Below, piece by piece: positions 36,182 through 44,041 of a DNA stretch of 44,041 nt (within the stretch, counting starts at the first letter, position 1; every line of letters begins with the position of its first letter). Location: positions 1 to 44,041 of the forward strand of contig JALZUE010000093.1 in the NCBI GenBank assembly GCA_023301705.1, in the 5' to 3' direction. The notes beneath the pieces were generated by a model. That model was not told the DNA's origin. It saw only the letters and a list, made by a program, of their open reading frames with translations, and made no database searches. The DNA is from Alteromonadaceae bacterium (lineage in GTDB: Bacteria; Pseudomonadota; Gammaproteobacteria; Enterobacterales; Alteromonadaceae). The translations under genes were made by a program, and so were the position numbers.

Positions 36182-37348
36182 TTACCTTTTAGCAGTACCG
36201 ATAGTATTTGAGTGACTTGTTAAGAAACAAGCAAATACCGCTGCAAGCAACGCAACACCAGCCGCAATATTATATGAACTAACCGCGCCAAGCCCATCAA
36301 GCCAAAAATAACCAGCAACATAAGCGCCAATAGCTCCGCCTAGTCCGTAAACACCGGCAATGTATATGGCTTGCCCTCTATTTTGTTGATTAGCCGAAAA
36401 ATGTTTTTGAAGAAATTTAATCGATGCACTGTGGTATACACCAAAGCTAAATGCATGAAAAACCTGTGAGAAAATCAACCACCCTAAAGCACCAGAAAAA
36501 TTCCCAGTAAAGTACCACCTAACTGCACTCAGTACTAAACTAGCAACTAACAGCTGTTTAATTGAGTAATGTTTAAACAATTGCGCTAAGAAAAGAAAAA
36601 CAATAATTTCAGCAAGAATGCCAACCCCCATCAATAGCCCAACAGCATAACTAGGGTAACCTAAATCACTAACAAATAAGGCAAAGAAACTATAGTATGG
36701 ACCAAAACTCACTTGTAATAGAACACCTGCAAAAAAGAAAAAAATGAAATTTTTTGTATAGAGTTTTTGAAATATTGAGCCTTGATATTCAAATGCTTTT
36801 TTTAACATTCGAGGTTGTTTGAGTGCCAAACTAGAAAGCCATAGCATTAACAAAATAACAAAGCCAAACCACAGAAAAGCATCAGGGGAAAAGTATTCAA
36901 TAACCTCACCGGCAATTAATGAAGAAGCAAAAAAACCAACACTGCCCCACAAGCGAATTCGTGCATAAATTTTAGCACTATAACGAATAGAGATATTGGT
37001 CATCACTTCTAACTGAGGTAAAATGGCAGTCCAGAAAAAGCTAAAAAGTGCTAAAGCCAGCGCAATTGACCAGTAACTTTGTGTCCAAAAAAGTAAGCAA
37101 AAACTACTAAGGGTTAGTAACCCTCCTAACCTGATAACATACAATTGTTTCCCGGTTTTATCTGCAAACATTGCCCAACATGTAGGGCCAATAATTCGAG
37201 CGGCTGTATATATGGCTAACAGCTCACCAATCGCTAAAGAGTTAAAACCTCTGTGATGTAAAAACAAGGCCAAAAAGGGAATAGTTAAGCCGTGAATACT
37301 AAAGTACCAAAAGTACGTTGACGAAAAATTAACAAATAAACGAGACAT
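36182..37348 (-). CDS. Major facilitator superfamily permease, HcaT/3-phenylpropionate type
   Basis: This is a 388-residue inner-membrane transporter with about twelve helices. The first helix pair with YFSIHGLTIPFLALFL, the conserved ARIIGPTCWAMFADKTGK loop after helix 2, and RLWGSVGFF identify the PPP-type (HcaT-like) branch. The substrate is not known from sequence. AGGG lies 5 bases before the ATG. It lies after aroC, as in several relatives, but the strong terminator at 37489-37522 separates them, so it needs its own promoter. Confidence 0.88.
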   Translation of the reverse strand: MSRLFVNFSSTYFWYFSIHGLTIPFLALFLHHRGFNSLAIGELLAIYTAARIIGPTCWAMFADKTGKQLYVIRLGGLLTLSSFCLLFWTQSYWSIALALALFSFFWTAILPQLEVMTNISIRYSAKIYARIRLWGSVGFFASSLIAGEVIEYFSPDAFLWFGFVILLMLWLSSLALKQPRMLKKAFEYQGSIFQKLYTKNFIFFFFAGVLLQVSFGPYYSFFALFVSDLGYPSYAVGLLMGVGILAEIIVFLFLAQLFKHYSIKQLLVASLVLSAVRWYFTGNFSGALGWLIFSQVFHAFSFGVYHSASIKFLQKHFSANQQNRGQAIYIAGVYGLGGAIGAYVAGYFWLDGLGAVSSYNIAAGVALLAAVFACFLTSHSNTIGTAKR

Positions 37349-37488
37349 AACACCCTACTAAAAATAAGTACAAGTCTTTAATATCTTTACTTATTTTATT
37401 AAAGAATACAAAGCGTTGTAATAGACTTCATATCGAAAAGTCATATAAAAAACTCAATTAACATTATAATACAGCCCTAAAAACAAAA

Positions 37489-37522
37489 ACGAGTGGCTAT
37501 AGTAAACACTATAGCCACTCGT
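37489..37522 (-). terminator. Terminator of prmB-aroC
   Basis: A 15-bp perfect stem (37489-37503 with 37508-37522) with an AAAC loop, followed on the minus strand by TTTTGTTTTT. It lies 54 bases past the aroC stop. Confidence 0.92.
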
Positions 37523-37576
37523 TGTTCTAATGCTTTTATATTTAGATACTTACATTATCAATAACAATTAAACGTA

Positions 37577-38662
37577 TTAAATTTTCGGTGTTTCACAAAA
37601 TACATCAGCATTTTGTGCTCGATTACGCATAAAGTGATCCATTAATGTTAATGCCAACATAGCTTCAGCAATAGGTACCGCTCTAATACCAACACAAGGA
37701 TCATGACGCCCTTTAGTGATAAGGTCGGTTGATTCACCTTGTTTGTTAATTGTTTTACCACTAACACCAATACTAGATGTTGGTTTTAATGCAGCAAAGG
37801 CAACAATATCCTGCCCTGAAGAAATACCACCTAAAACACCACCAGCGCTATTTTTCATAAAACCGTCTGGCGTTAACTCATCACGATGCTCTGAGCCTTT
37901 TTGATTAACAACACTAAAGCCATCACCAATTTCAACACCTTTAACCGCATTGATACCCATTAAAGCGTGTGCAATGTCAGCATCTAAGCGATCAAAAATA
38001 GGTTCACCTAAACCAACAGGCACATTTTGAGCAACAACTGTAATTTTTGCGCCAATAGAGTCTTTTTGACGAATGATACCACGCAATGTTTCATCAAGTA
38101 GCTCAAGTTTACTTTCATCTGGAAAAAAGAATGGGTTAGTTTCAACAATATCCCAGTTGTATGTTTCAGCTTTAATATCAGCGATTTGAGTAACACAACC
38201 ACGTATATTAATACCTAATTTTTCTTTTAAAAACTTTTTAGCAATTGCACCAGCAGCAACACGCATTGCCGTTTCACGAGCTGATGAACGTCCACCACCT
38301 CGGTAATCACGTAATCCGTATTTTTGCCAGTATGTGTAATCAGCATGACCAGGACGAAAGCTTTCAGCAATATTGCCATAATCTTTTGAGCGCTGATCTT
38401 TATTTTTGATCATTAAACCTATAGGTGTACCAGTTGTTTTACCTTCAAAAACACCCGACATAATAGTCACTTCATCATCTTCGCGACGAGCAGTAGTATA
38501 GCGATTTTGACCTGGTTTACGTCTGTCTAAATCAATTTGTAAATCTTCTTCGCAAAGTGATAAACCAGGAGGACAACCATCAATAATAGCGCCTAAACCT
38601 AAACCATGACTTTCACCATATGTAGTGACGGTAAATAATTTACCAAAAGTATTTCCTGACAT
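37577..38662 (-). CDS. aroC: Chorismate synthase AroC
   Basis: AroC makes chorismate from EPSP with reduced flavin, the last common step before pheA and tyrA. The product is 361 residues. Signatures are [18 protein letters not shown], the RPGHADYTY loop, [20 protein letters not shown] and the C-terminal [18 protein letters not shown]. It starts 12 bases after the prmB stop and is co-transcribed with it. Confidence 0.97.
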   Translation of the reverse strand: MSGNTFGKLFTVTTYGESHGLGLGAIIDGCPPGLSLCEEDLQIDLDRRKPGQNRYTTARREDDEVTIMSGVFEGKTTGTPIGLMIKNKDQRSKDYGNIAESFRPGHADYTYWQKYGLRDYRGGGRSSARETAMRVAAGAIAKKFLKEKLGINIRGCVTQIADIKAETYNWDIVETNPFFFPDESKLELLDETLRGIIRQKDSIGAKITVVAQNVPVGLGEPIFDRLDADIAHALMGINAVKGVEIGDGFSVVNQKGSEHRDELTPDGFMKNSAGGVLGGISSGQDIVAFAALKPTSSIGVSGKTINKQGESTDLITKGRHDPCVGIRAVPIAEAMLALTLMDHFMRNRAQNADVFCETPKI

Positions 38663-38674
38663 ACTTCTTATAAC

Positions 38675-39625
38675 CTATGCATTAACTCGTTGATCAAATA
38701 TTATTTGATGTTGCTCTAATTGTGCTTTTGTTAATAAAAACACACCGTGCCCACCACGTTCAAATGTAAGCCACGTGAATGGTACTTCAGGGTAAACAGA
38801 TTCAATATGTACTTGAGAGTTACCCACTTCACAAATCAGTATACCATTTTCATTCAAATGGGTCGCACTTTGCGCTAAAATTTTTCGCGTTATATCTAAT
38901 CCGTCATGACCACTGCCCAAGCCCATTTCAGGTTCGTGTAAAAATTCATTCGGTAATGAATCAACATCTTCTTGATCGACATACGGAGGGTTGGTAACGA
39001 TTAAATCGTAAGATTGCGTTGCTATTTCTGAAAAAACATCTGATTGAATAGGAAAAACTCGCTCTAGCATGCCATGATTTTCAATATTGATTTGCGCCAC
39101 ATTTAGTGCATCAATAGATAAATCAAGCGCATCTACTTCCGCTTCAGGAAAGTAATGTGCACATGCTATAGCAATACAACCACTACCAGTACACAAATCT
39201 AAAATACGCTTTGGCGGCTTTTCTTGTGCAATATAAGGTTCAAAACTTTTCTCAATATATTCCCCAATTGGTGAGCGCGGCACTAATACACGTTCATCAA
39301 CATAAAAAGGTAACTGAGCAAAGTTAGCAACATTGGTTAGGTAAGCAGCAGGTAAAGCTTGCTCAATGCGGGTATTTAATAAAGATAAAACATTCGTTTT
39401 TTCATGATCAACTAAACAACACTGACTTATCTTTTCAAAAAGATTTTCAGGTAAAGCGAGTGCAAACATAACGAGCACCTTTGCTTCATCCCAAGCATTG
39501 TCAGTACCGTGACCAAAATATAACTGTGCTTGGTTAAACTGACTAGCACCATAACGAACAAAGTCAGCAACAGTATTTAGCTGTTGCTGCTCAGATAATG
39601 TATTTAACATAAACAAAAGACTCAT
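38675..39625 (-). CDS. prmB: 50S ribosomal protein L3 glutamine methyltransferase PrmB
   Basis: PrmB methylates a Gln side chain of ribosomal protein L3. The product is 316 residues. A helical N-terminal domain (GHGTDNAWDEA) is followed by a Rossmann methyltransferase with LDLCTGSGCIAIA as SAM motif I and the catalytic NPPY in IVTNPPYVD. The start is uncertain: ATG 39623-39625 or ATG 39608-39610 (MLNTLSEQ); neither has a good ribosome binding site. It is divergent from smrB, with aroC following. Confidence 0.95.
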   Translation of the reverse strand: MSLLFMLNTLSEQQQLNTVADFVRYGASQFNQAQLYFGHGTDNAWDEAKVLVMFALALPENLFEKISQCCLVDHEKTNVLSLLNTRIEQALPAAYLTNVANFAQLPFYVDERVLVPRSPIGEYIEKSFEPYIAQEKPPKRILDLCTGSGCIAIACAHYFPEAEVDALDLSIDALNVAQINIENHGMLERVFPIQSDVFSEIATQSYDLIVTNPPYVDQEDVDSLPNEFLHEPEMGLGSGHDGLDITRKILAQSATHLNENGILICEVGNSQVHIESVYPEVPFTWLTFERGGHGVFLLTKAQLEQHQIIFDQRVNA

Positions 39626-39653
39626 CTAATATCAATAAAAGCGGTTGATTTTT

Positions 39654-39662
39654 TGTTATAAT
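39654..39662 (+). promoter_or_regulatory. Extended -10 promoter of smrB
   Basis: TGTTATAAT contains a perfect TATAAT with the TGn extension; no matching -35 at 17 bases. The start would be near 39669, giving a leader of about 43 bases. Confidence 0.6.
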
Positions 39663-39711
39663 CACCACCTTTGAAATTTCATTACTTTTACAAGCTTGTT
39701 ACACTGCAAAT

Positions 39712-40251
39712 ATGAAACTAAAACATTTACTTTCCGAAGAAGAAAAAAAGCAATTTAAAGAAGCCATAGGTGCTGTAAAGCCTATGGTGCAAGACAAGAT
39801 ACACCCTAGTGTTAGCGCCAGCAAGCAGAAAAAAATACAACCTAAAGATAAAGAGCGCAAACAAGTAGCTGAATTTCATTTTTCTGACGAATTCGAGCCT
39901 CATCTATCAGGCGATGGTCCGGTAAAATATGTGCGTGAAGACGTTGATACGTTTGAAGCTAAAAATTTACGTAGAGGCTACTATAGTCCAGATTTAATTT
40001 TAGATTTACATGGTTTAGATCAACACCAATCAAAAAAAGAAATAGCATCACTATTATATGCCTGCCAAAAAGAACATGCTCAATGTATTTGCATTGTTCA
40101 TGGTATTGGTTCACGTATATTAAAAAATAAAGTACCACACTGGTTAATACAACACCCTGATGTAATGGCGTTTCACCAAGCACCTTTAGAATGGGGAGGC
40201 AATGGCGCTTTATTGGTATTAATTGAATTAAAAGATAAGTTTATTCGTTAA
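39712..40251 (+). CDS. smrB: Smr-domain endonuclease SmrB
   Basis: SmrB cleaves mRNA at collided ribosomes and so starts ribosome rescue. The 179-residue protein has a charged N-terminal tail and a C-terminal Smr domain (about 90-178) with LDLHGLDQ (the DxH motif) and the IVHGIGSRILK motif, ending in GNGALLVLIEL. It is divergent from prmB, the common gammaproteobacterial arrangement. No ribosome binding site is seen before the ATG. Confidence 0.94.
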   Translation: MKLKHLLSEEEKKQFKEAIGAVKPMVQDKIHPSVSASKQKKIQPKDKERKQVAEFHFSDEFEPHLSGDGPVKYVREDVDTFEAKNLRRGYYSPDLILDLHGLDQHQSKKEIASLLYACQKEHAQCICIVHGIGSRILKNKVPHWLIQHPDVMAFHQAPLEWGGNGALLVLIELKDKFIR

Positions 40252-40278
40252 ATTAGAGTTGTTGATAAGTCTGACATA

Positions 40279-40761
40279 CTATTCATTCATATCACAGGCA
40301 TGAAATGGGCAAACCATTTCAATATATTCGCCTAACATTTGCTCTGGTTGGTAATTTATATAAGCTAGAGCAGCTGTTGGAAAAATAGGCATTTGTTTAT
40401 CAAAGGTTAACTCAGCCATTAAAAAACTGACTAGTGGCATATGTGAAACAATTAAAACATTACGGTAAGATTTTCCAATAAGCAAAGCATCAATATAGTC
40501 ATGTGATTTTTTTGGCTCACTTTCAGGGCAAAACATATCACTTGTTATTGTTTGATTATTATAGTTTATATGCTGTTTAATAATATTCGCTGTTTGCTGT
40601 GCTCGCATAAAAGTACTAACAATTACAACATCAAAGTTGATGCTTTTAATTGATTCAGCAATATCTAATACTTCAGTTTTTCCATATTCGGTAAGCGTTC
40701 TTTTTTCGTCAGAAACTCCCTGACTTTCAGCTTCACCGTGACGCATAATATAAAGCTTCAT
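40279..40761 (-). CDS. sixA: Phosphohistidine phosphatase SixA
   Basis: SixA removes phosphate from histidine on signalling proteins; in E. coli its target is NPr of the nitrogen PTS, which would tie it to ptsP in this window. The 160-residue protein has the RHG catalytic motif MRHGEAES (His8) and the second His in IVSHMPLVS. GGGAG lies 7 bases before the ATG. It is convergent with smrB. Confidence 0.92.
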   Translation of the reverse strand: MKLYIMRHGEAESQGVSDEKRTLTEYGKTEVLDIAESIKSINFDVVIVSTFMRAQQTANIIKQHINYNNQTITSDMFCPESEPKKSHDYIDALLIGKSYRNVLIVSHMPLVSFLMAELTFDKQMPIFPTAALAYINYQPEQMLGEYIEMVCPFHACDMNE

Positions 40762-41011
40762 AATTTACTCCCGCAGCACATCTTAAACGCGGACACTTAC
40801 ATAATGTCTACTATAGTAATAATAATAGAAAAAATCAGCAATGCATACTAATAATCACTGAATAAAACAAATTTAAAATGCACATTATTTATATAATATG
40901 GTCTACGCTTTGTCAGCATAGTAAAAATATTTGAATAGATAAAGAAAAGGCGTATATTAATATAAGTAATATACTGTTTTACTTATATTTATCTACCGTT
41001 TAGAGGTTTAT

Positions 41012-43795
41012 TTGATACAAAGTGAACACGATCCAAAACAATACAGGGCTATTACGCTAAGTAATGGTTTACGTGTATTGTTAATAGAAAATAATGCCAG
41101 CGTGAAATCAGCTGCCGCTTTAGCCGTTAATGCTGGACACTTTAATGATCCTAAACACAGAGAAGGTATAGCGCACTTTTTAGAGCATATGCTTTTTTTA
41201 GGTACTGAAAAGTACCCAAATGGTAGTGAATACCAACAGTTTATTAGTCAATATAATGGACATAATAATGCATGGACAGGTACCGAACATACTTGTTTCT
41301 TTTTTGATATACATCACCAATTTTTTGATGAAGCACTTGCTCGGTTTAGCGACTTTTTTATTTCCCCCTTATTGTCACAAGACTTTATTGAAAAAGAACG
41401 ACAAAATATTGATGCTGAATTCAAATTAAAATTAAAAGACGAGATCAGGCGTTTATACGATGTACACAAAGAAACCATTAACCCTGAGCATCCATTTTCA
41501 CAATTTTCAGTAGGCAATAATCAAACACTAGCCGATGAATCTAATGATGGCGAAAAGCATTGTATACAACACGAGTTACGTGCGTTTTTTACAAACCATT
41601 ATTGCGCTCAATATATGACGCTTGCACTTGAAGGCCCACAAAGTTTAGACGAGTTAAGTGCCTTAGCTGAACAATATTTTTCTTCTATTAAAGAAACCTC
41701 AAAAGATATTTCTAAACTAGAGAAACCTTTATATCTTGATGAACATCAAAGAATACGTATTAATATTTGCCCGGTTAAGAACGACAAACAATTGATCATT
41801 AGTTTTGCCATGCCAAGTATTGATCAATTTTACCAAGATAAACCAGAATCGTTAATTGCCTATTTACTGGGTTACGAAGGTGACGGAAGTATTTTATCTT
41901 ACTTAAAGGCAAAACAATGGGCATTAAGGTTAACAGCGGGTTCCGGCATAAATGGCTCCAACTTCAAAGATTTCAACATTAACCTTGCATTAACTGAGTT
42001 AGGTGAACAGTACATTAATGAGATTGTTAGCATCGTTTTTGAATATATAGGTTTATTGAAAAATAAACCTATAGAACAACATTACTTTAATGAAAAACAA
42101 GTAATGAATTTATTAGCATTTAATGTACAAGAAGTACTAAAACCTATCGACTCGGTTAGCCAATATGTAATTAATATGCAGCATTACCCTGAACAACATT
42201 ACTTGTTCGGCGACTATATAATGAATAGTCTAAAGAAAGAGTCTGTTGATTACTTATTATCATTTTTATCTGTTGATAATATGCGCCTACTTCACATCAG
42301 CCAAAGTAATAATTTTGATAAAATGAGTAAATGGTATGAAGTGCCTTATCGAACAACTAAAATAACAAGTAAGCAACTTAATGTATGGCAGCAAGCAAGT
42401 TTGCTTACCTCAACAAACAAAGCGTTATTTTTACCAACCAAAAATAATTATATTGTCAAAAACCCGGTCATTGTTCCTAGAGACGAATCAACAGTTTTAC
42501 CTGAAATAATTCATAAAGAATCAGGCTTTATTGCTTGGTTTAAACAAGATCAAATATTTAATATTCCTAAGGGTTTTATTTACATTAACATTGATTGTCC
42601 CAATGCTTTAGAAAGCAAGGTTAACATGGCAATGTTAAAATTATTTATAGAAATCTATAGTGACAATGTTTCAGAAGATAATTATGACGCTGAACTTGCA
42701 GGCATACATTATCATTTATATCCTCATCAAGCAGGTATGGCGCTTCAGTTGTCAGGTATTAGTGAAAAACAACCACTATTATTAAGTAAACTACTTGACT
42801 CATTATTAAAGCAAAACATTCAAAAAGATAAGTTTTCTCTAATAAAATCACAATTATTAAACTACTGGAAAAACGCTGAAAAAAGTAAGTCTATTTCTCA
42901 ATTATTCAATACGTTAAGTAGTGCATTACAACCTCAAAAACTCTCTATGCCGGCATTACATGATGCCCTGAAAGATGTTTCATTCGAAAACTTCATCAGC
43001 TTTACAAAAACATTATTTAGCAAAGTACATTTAGAAGTTTTTATTCATGGCAATTGGCAGCGTGCTCAGGCGAGTGAAATGTTAAAGCAAATAAAACATA
43101 CATTTAACGGCCAATACCATCAAGATTATTACGTTAATGTTGAAGTGCTTGATACACATGGAACAGGCGAACATATATTACCAATGGTGTTACCAGATCA
43201 TGATTATGCTTCTGTGGTTTATTTTCCAATGCAACATAAAGACATTCAAACCATCTCAATTTGCATGATATTAAGCCAAATATTATCTCCTCACTTTTTT
43301 CAAGAAATGCGAACAGAAAAGCAGTTTGGTTATTTAGTTGGGGTTGGCTATGTACCCATCAGCTTTTATCCTGGTATTGCACTATACATTCAGTCGCCTA
43401 ATACACAGCCGCAAATTCTTGTGAAGGCAATCACATCTTTTGTTAATAATAGTATTTCACTCATTGATCAATTTAATGACAATGATTGGCTACAATTAAA
43501 ACATGGATTATGTGGTCAATTAGCTGAACACGACAGTACTCTACAAATTCAAAGTCAGCGTTTTTGGGGCGCTATAGGTAATCAAGATTATCTATTTAAC
43601 CGAAAGAGCCAATTAATTGAATCGATAGAAGGTTTAACATTAAACCAAGTAAAAGCCTTTATAAGTAAAGTTTTCAAAGGTGAGACTGTAGATAAAATTA
43701 TTTTAACTTCATTTAAAAATAAACATGAATTAAAAGTAGAAAATACAATAACTTCAACAAATACGTTAAATAACAATATTCAATTGAAGTATTAA
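41012..43795 (+). CDS. M16-family (insulysin/pitrilysin-like) zinc peptidase, TTG start
   Basis: A 927-residue metallopeptidase of the insulin-degrading enzyme branch. The inverted zinc motif is HFLEH (55-59) with catalytic Glu58, and Glu136 at the expected distance of 77 as third ligand. The remaining three M16 domains cover the rest of the protein. Unlike E. coli pitrilysin, no signal peptide is seen at the N-terminus (MIQSEHDPKQYRAI), so it is probably cytoplasmic. The start is TTG at 41012, with TAGAGG 5 bases upstream; no ATG lies near. It stands apart from sixA by 250 bases. Confidence 0.93.
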   Translation: MIQSEHDPKQYRAITLSNGLRVLLIENNASVKSAAALAVNAGHFNDPKHREGIAHFLEHMLFLGTEKYPNGSEYQQFISQYNGHNNAWTGTEHTCFFFDIHHQFFDEALARFSDFFISPLLSQDFIEKERQNIDAEFKLKLKDEIRRLYDVHKETINPEHPFSQFSVGNNQTLADESNDGEKHCIQHELRAFFTNHYCAQYMTLALEGPQSLDELSALAEQYFSSIKETSKDISKLEKPLYLDEHQRIRINICPVKNDKQLIISFAMPSIDQFYQDKPESLIAYLLGYEGDGSILSYLKAKQWALRLTAGSGINGSNFKDFNINLALTELGEQYINEIVSIVFEYIGLLKNKPIEQHYFNEKQVMNLLAFNVQEVLKPIDSVSQYVINMQHYPEQHYLFGDYIMNSLKKESVDYLLSFLSVDNMRLLHISQSNNFDKMSKWYEVPYRTTKITSKQLNVWQQASLLTSTNKALFLPTKNNYIVKNPVIVPRDESTVLPEIIHKESGFIAWFKQDQIFNIPKGFIYINIDCPNALESKVNMAMLKLFIEIYSDNVSEDNYDAELAGIHYHLYPHQAGMALQLSGISEKQPLLLSKLLDSLLKQNIQKDKFSLIKSQLLNYWKNAEKSKSISQLFNTLSSALQPQKLSMPALHDALKDVSFENFISFTKTLFSKVHLEVFIHGNWQRAQASEMLKQIKHTFNGQYHQDYYVNVEVLDTHGTGEHILPMVLPDHDYASVVYFPMQHKDIQTISICMILSQILSPHFFQEMRTEKQFGYLVGVGYVPISFYPGIALYIQSPNTQPQILVKAITSFVNNSISLIDQFNDNDWLQLKHGLCGQLAEHDSTLQIQSQRFWGAIGNQDYLFNRKSQLIESIEGLTLNQVKAFISKVFKGETVDKIILTSFKNKHELKVENTITSTNTLNNNIQLKY

Positions 43796-43828
43796 TAGCA
43801 CAGTACAGTAAATAAGGCCTGGAAACTA

Positions 43829-43857
43829 TTGACTTAAGCTAAGGCTTGTTTTTTAAT
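43829..43857 (+). promoter_or_regulatory. Sigma-70 promoter of the last, partial gene
   Basis: TTGACT (43829-43834) and TTTAAT (43852-43857) are separated by 17 bases. The start would be near 43864, about 57 bases before the GTG at 43921. Confidence 0.6.
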
Positions 43858-43920
43858 GGTTCGAAATATTTAATGTCTTGTCTATTTTCAATAATGAAAT
43901 AGCAGTTTTCAAGGTTTTAA

Positions 43921-44041
43921 GTGAAAAAAATTACGTCTTTAAGATTCCCCGTAACTATCAGCATTTTATTATGTTTGATGGTGGTCTTTTTATTTTCATC
44001 TTTCTCTTTTTTATCATCTTTGGATTTGTCTTTTTTTTTTT
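43921..44041 (+). CDS. Partial gene, N-terminus of an exported or membrane protein
   Basis: A GTG start at 43921, preceded by AAGG 6 bases upstream, opens a frame that runs off the end after 40 codons. The residues are KKITSLRFPVTIS followed by a hydrophobic stretch ILLCLMVVFLF, so a signal peptide or first membrane helix is likely. The protein cannot be identified from this fragment. The last bases are T-rich and end in eleven T, which may reflect poor contig-end sequence, so the final residues are doubtful. Confidence 0.55.
   Translation, partial: MKKITSLRFPVTISILLCLMVVFLFSSFSFLSSLDLSFFF

Overview
The window is an AT-rich piece of a gammaproteobacterial chromosome. Gene content and order (clpP-clpX behind tig, cysS facing ppiB-lpxH, rppH-ptsP-lgt-thyA, prmB-aroC beside smrB-sixA), together with mutH, miaE, rdgC and a PEP-CTERM protein, fit a marine member of the Alteromonadales. 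Protein character and low GC suggest Colwelliaceae (Colwellia/Thalassotalea-like); that placement is inference from sequence character, not from a search. No phage, insertion sequence, CRISPR array, toxin system or defence island was seen. The window looks like mostly core chromosome with a few accessory genes. Its right end is a T-rich stretch closing in eleven T, which looks like a contig edge.

Layout. 1-410: an rRNA/tRNA-type promoter pointing out of the left edge, two palindromes and the clpX terminator. 411-3791 (minus): tig, clpP, clpX, the protein folding and degradation block. 3998-5002 (minus): four tRNA genes (Pro-Arg and His-Pro) in two transcription units, each with its own consensus promoter; the two tRNA-Pro genes are identical. 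5251-9023: folD (+), cysS (-), ppiB-lpxH (+). 9182-13812: accessory stretch with a PEP-CTERM surface protein behind a possible sigma-54 site, a TPR diguanylate cyclase, miaE and two small unknown genes. 13970-18492: a Yip1/YohC-like membrane protein, phoB-phoR with a three-repeat Pho box, and a divergent gene for a histidine-kinase-like protein that has lost its phosphoacceptor histidine and its glycine-rich ATP lid. 18607-26862: rdgC, an HDOD protein, thyA, lgt, a TauE/SafE permease, ptsP, rppH and mutH. 26915-30732 (minus): a YeaD-type mutarotase, msrQ, msrP, a glutaredoxin-like protein and a YaiL/DUF2058 protein. 30733-31477: a long gap holding a 135-bp MITE-like inverted repeat. 31478-33832: pheA and tyrA, convergent on a shared terminator. 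33968-40761: acs, an MFS permease, aroC, prmB, smrB (+) and sixA. 41012-43795: a large cytoplasmic-looking M16 peptidase. 43921-end: the first 40 codons of an unidentified membrane or exported protein.

How the genes work together. tig, clpP and clpX form a nascent-chain folding and proteolysis cluster. pheA, tyrA and aroC cover the shikimate end and the Phe/Tyr branches. thyA and folD share one-carbon folate chemistry. msrP-msrQ with the glutaredoxin-like protein suggest a redox repair neighbourhood. ptsP, rppH and mutH are housekeeping regulators of nitrogen PTS, mRNA decay and mismatch repair. The best leads for something undescribed are the pseudokinase beside phoBR, the clpP promoter that appears to start inside the tig terminator, the MITE-like element before pheA, and the two small genes at 13.3-13.8 kb. 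I did not find a clearly novel multi-gene system.
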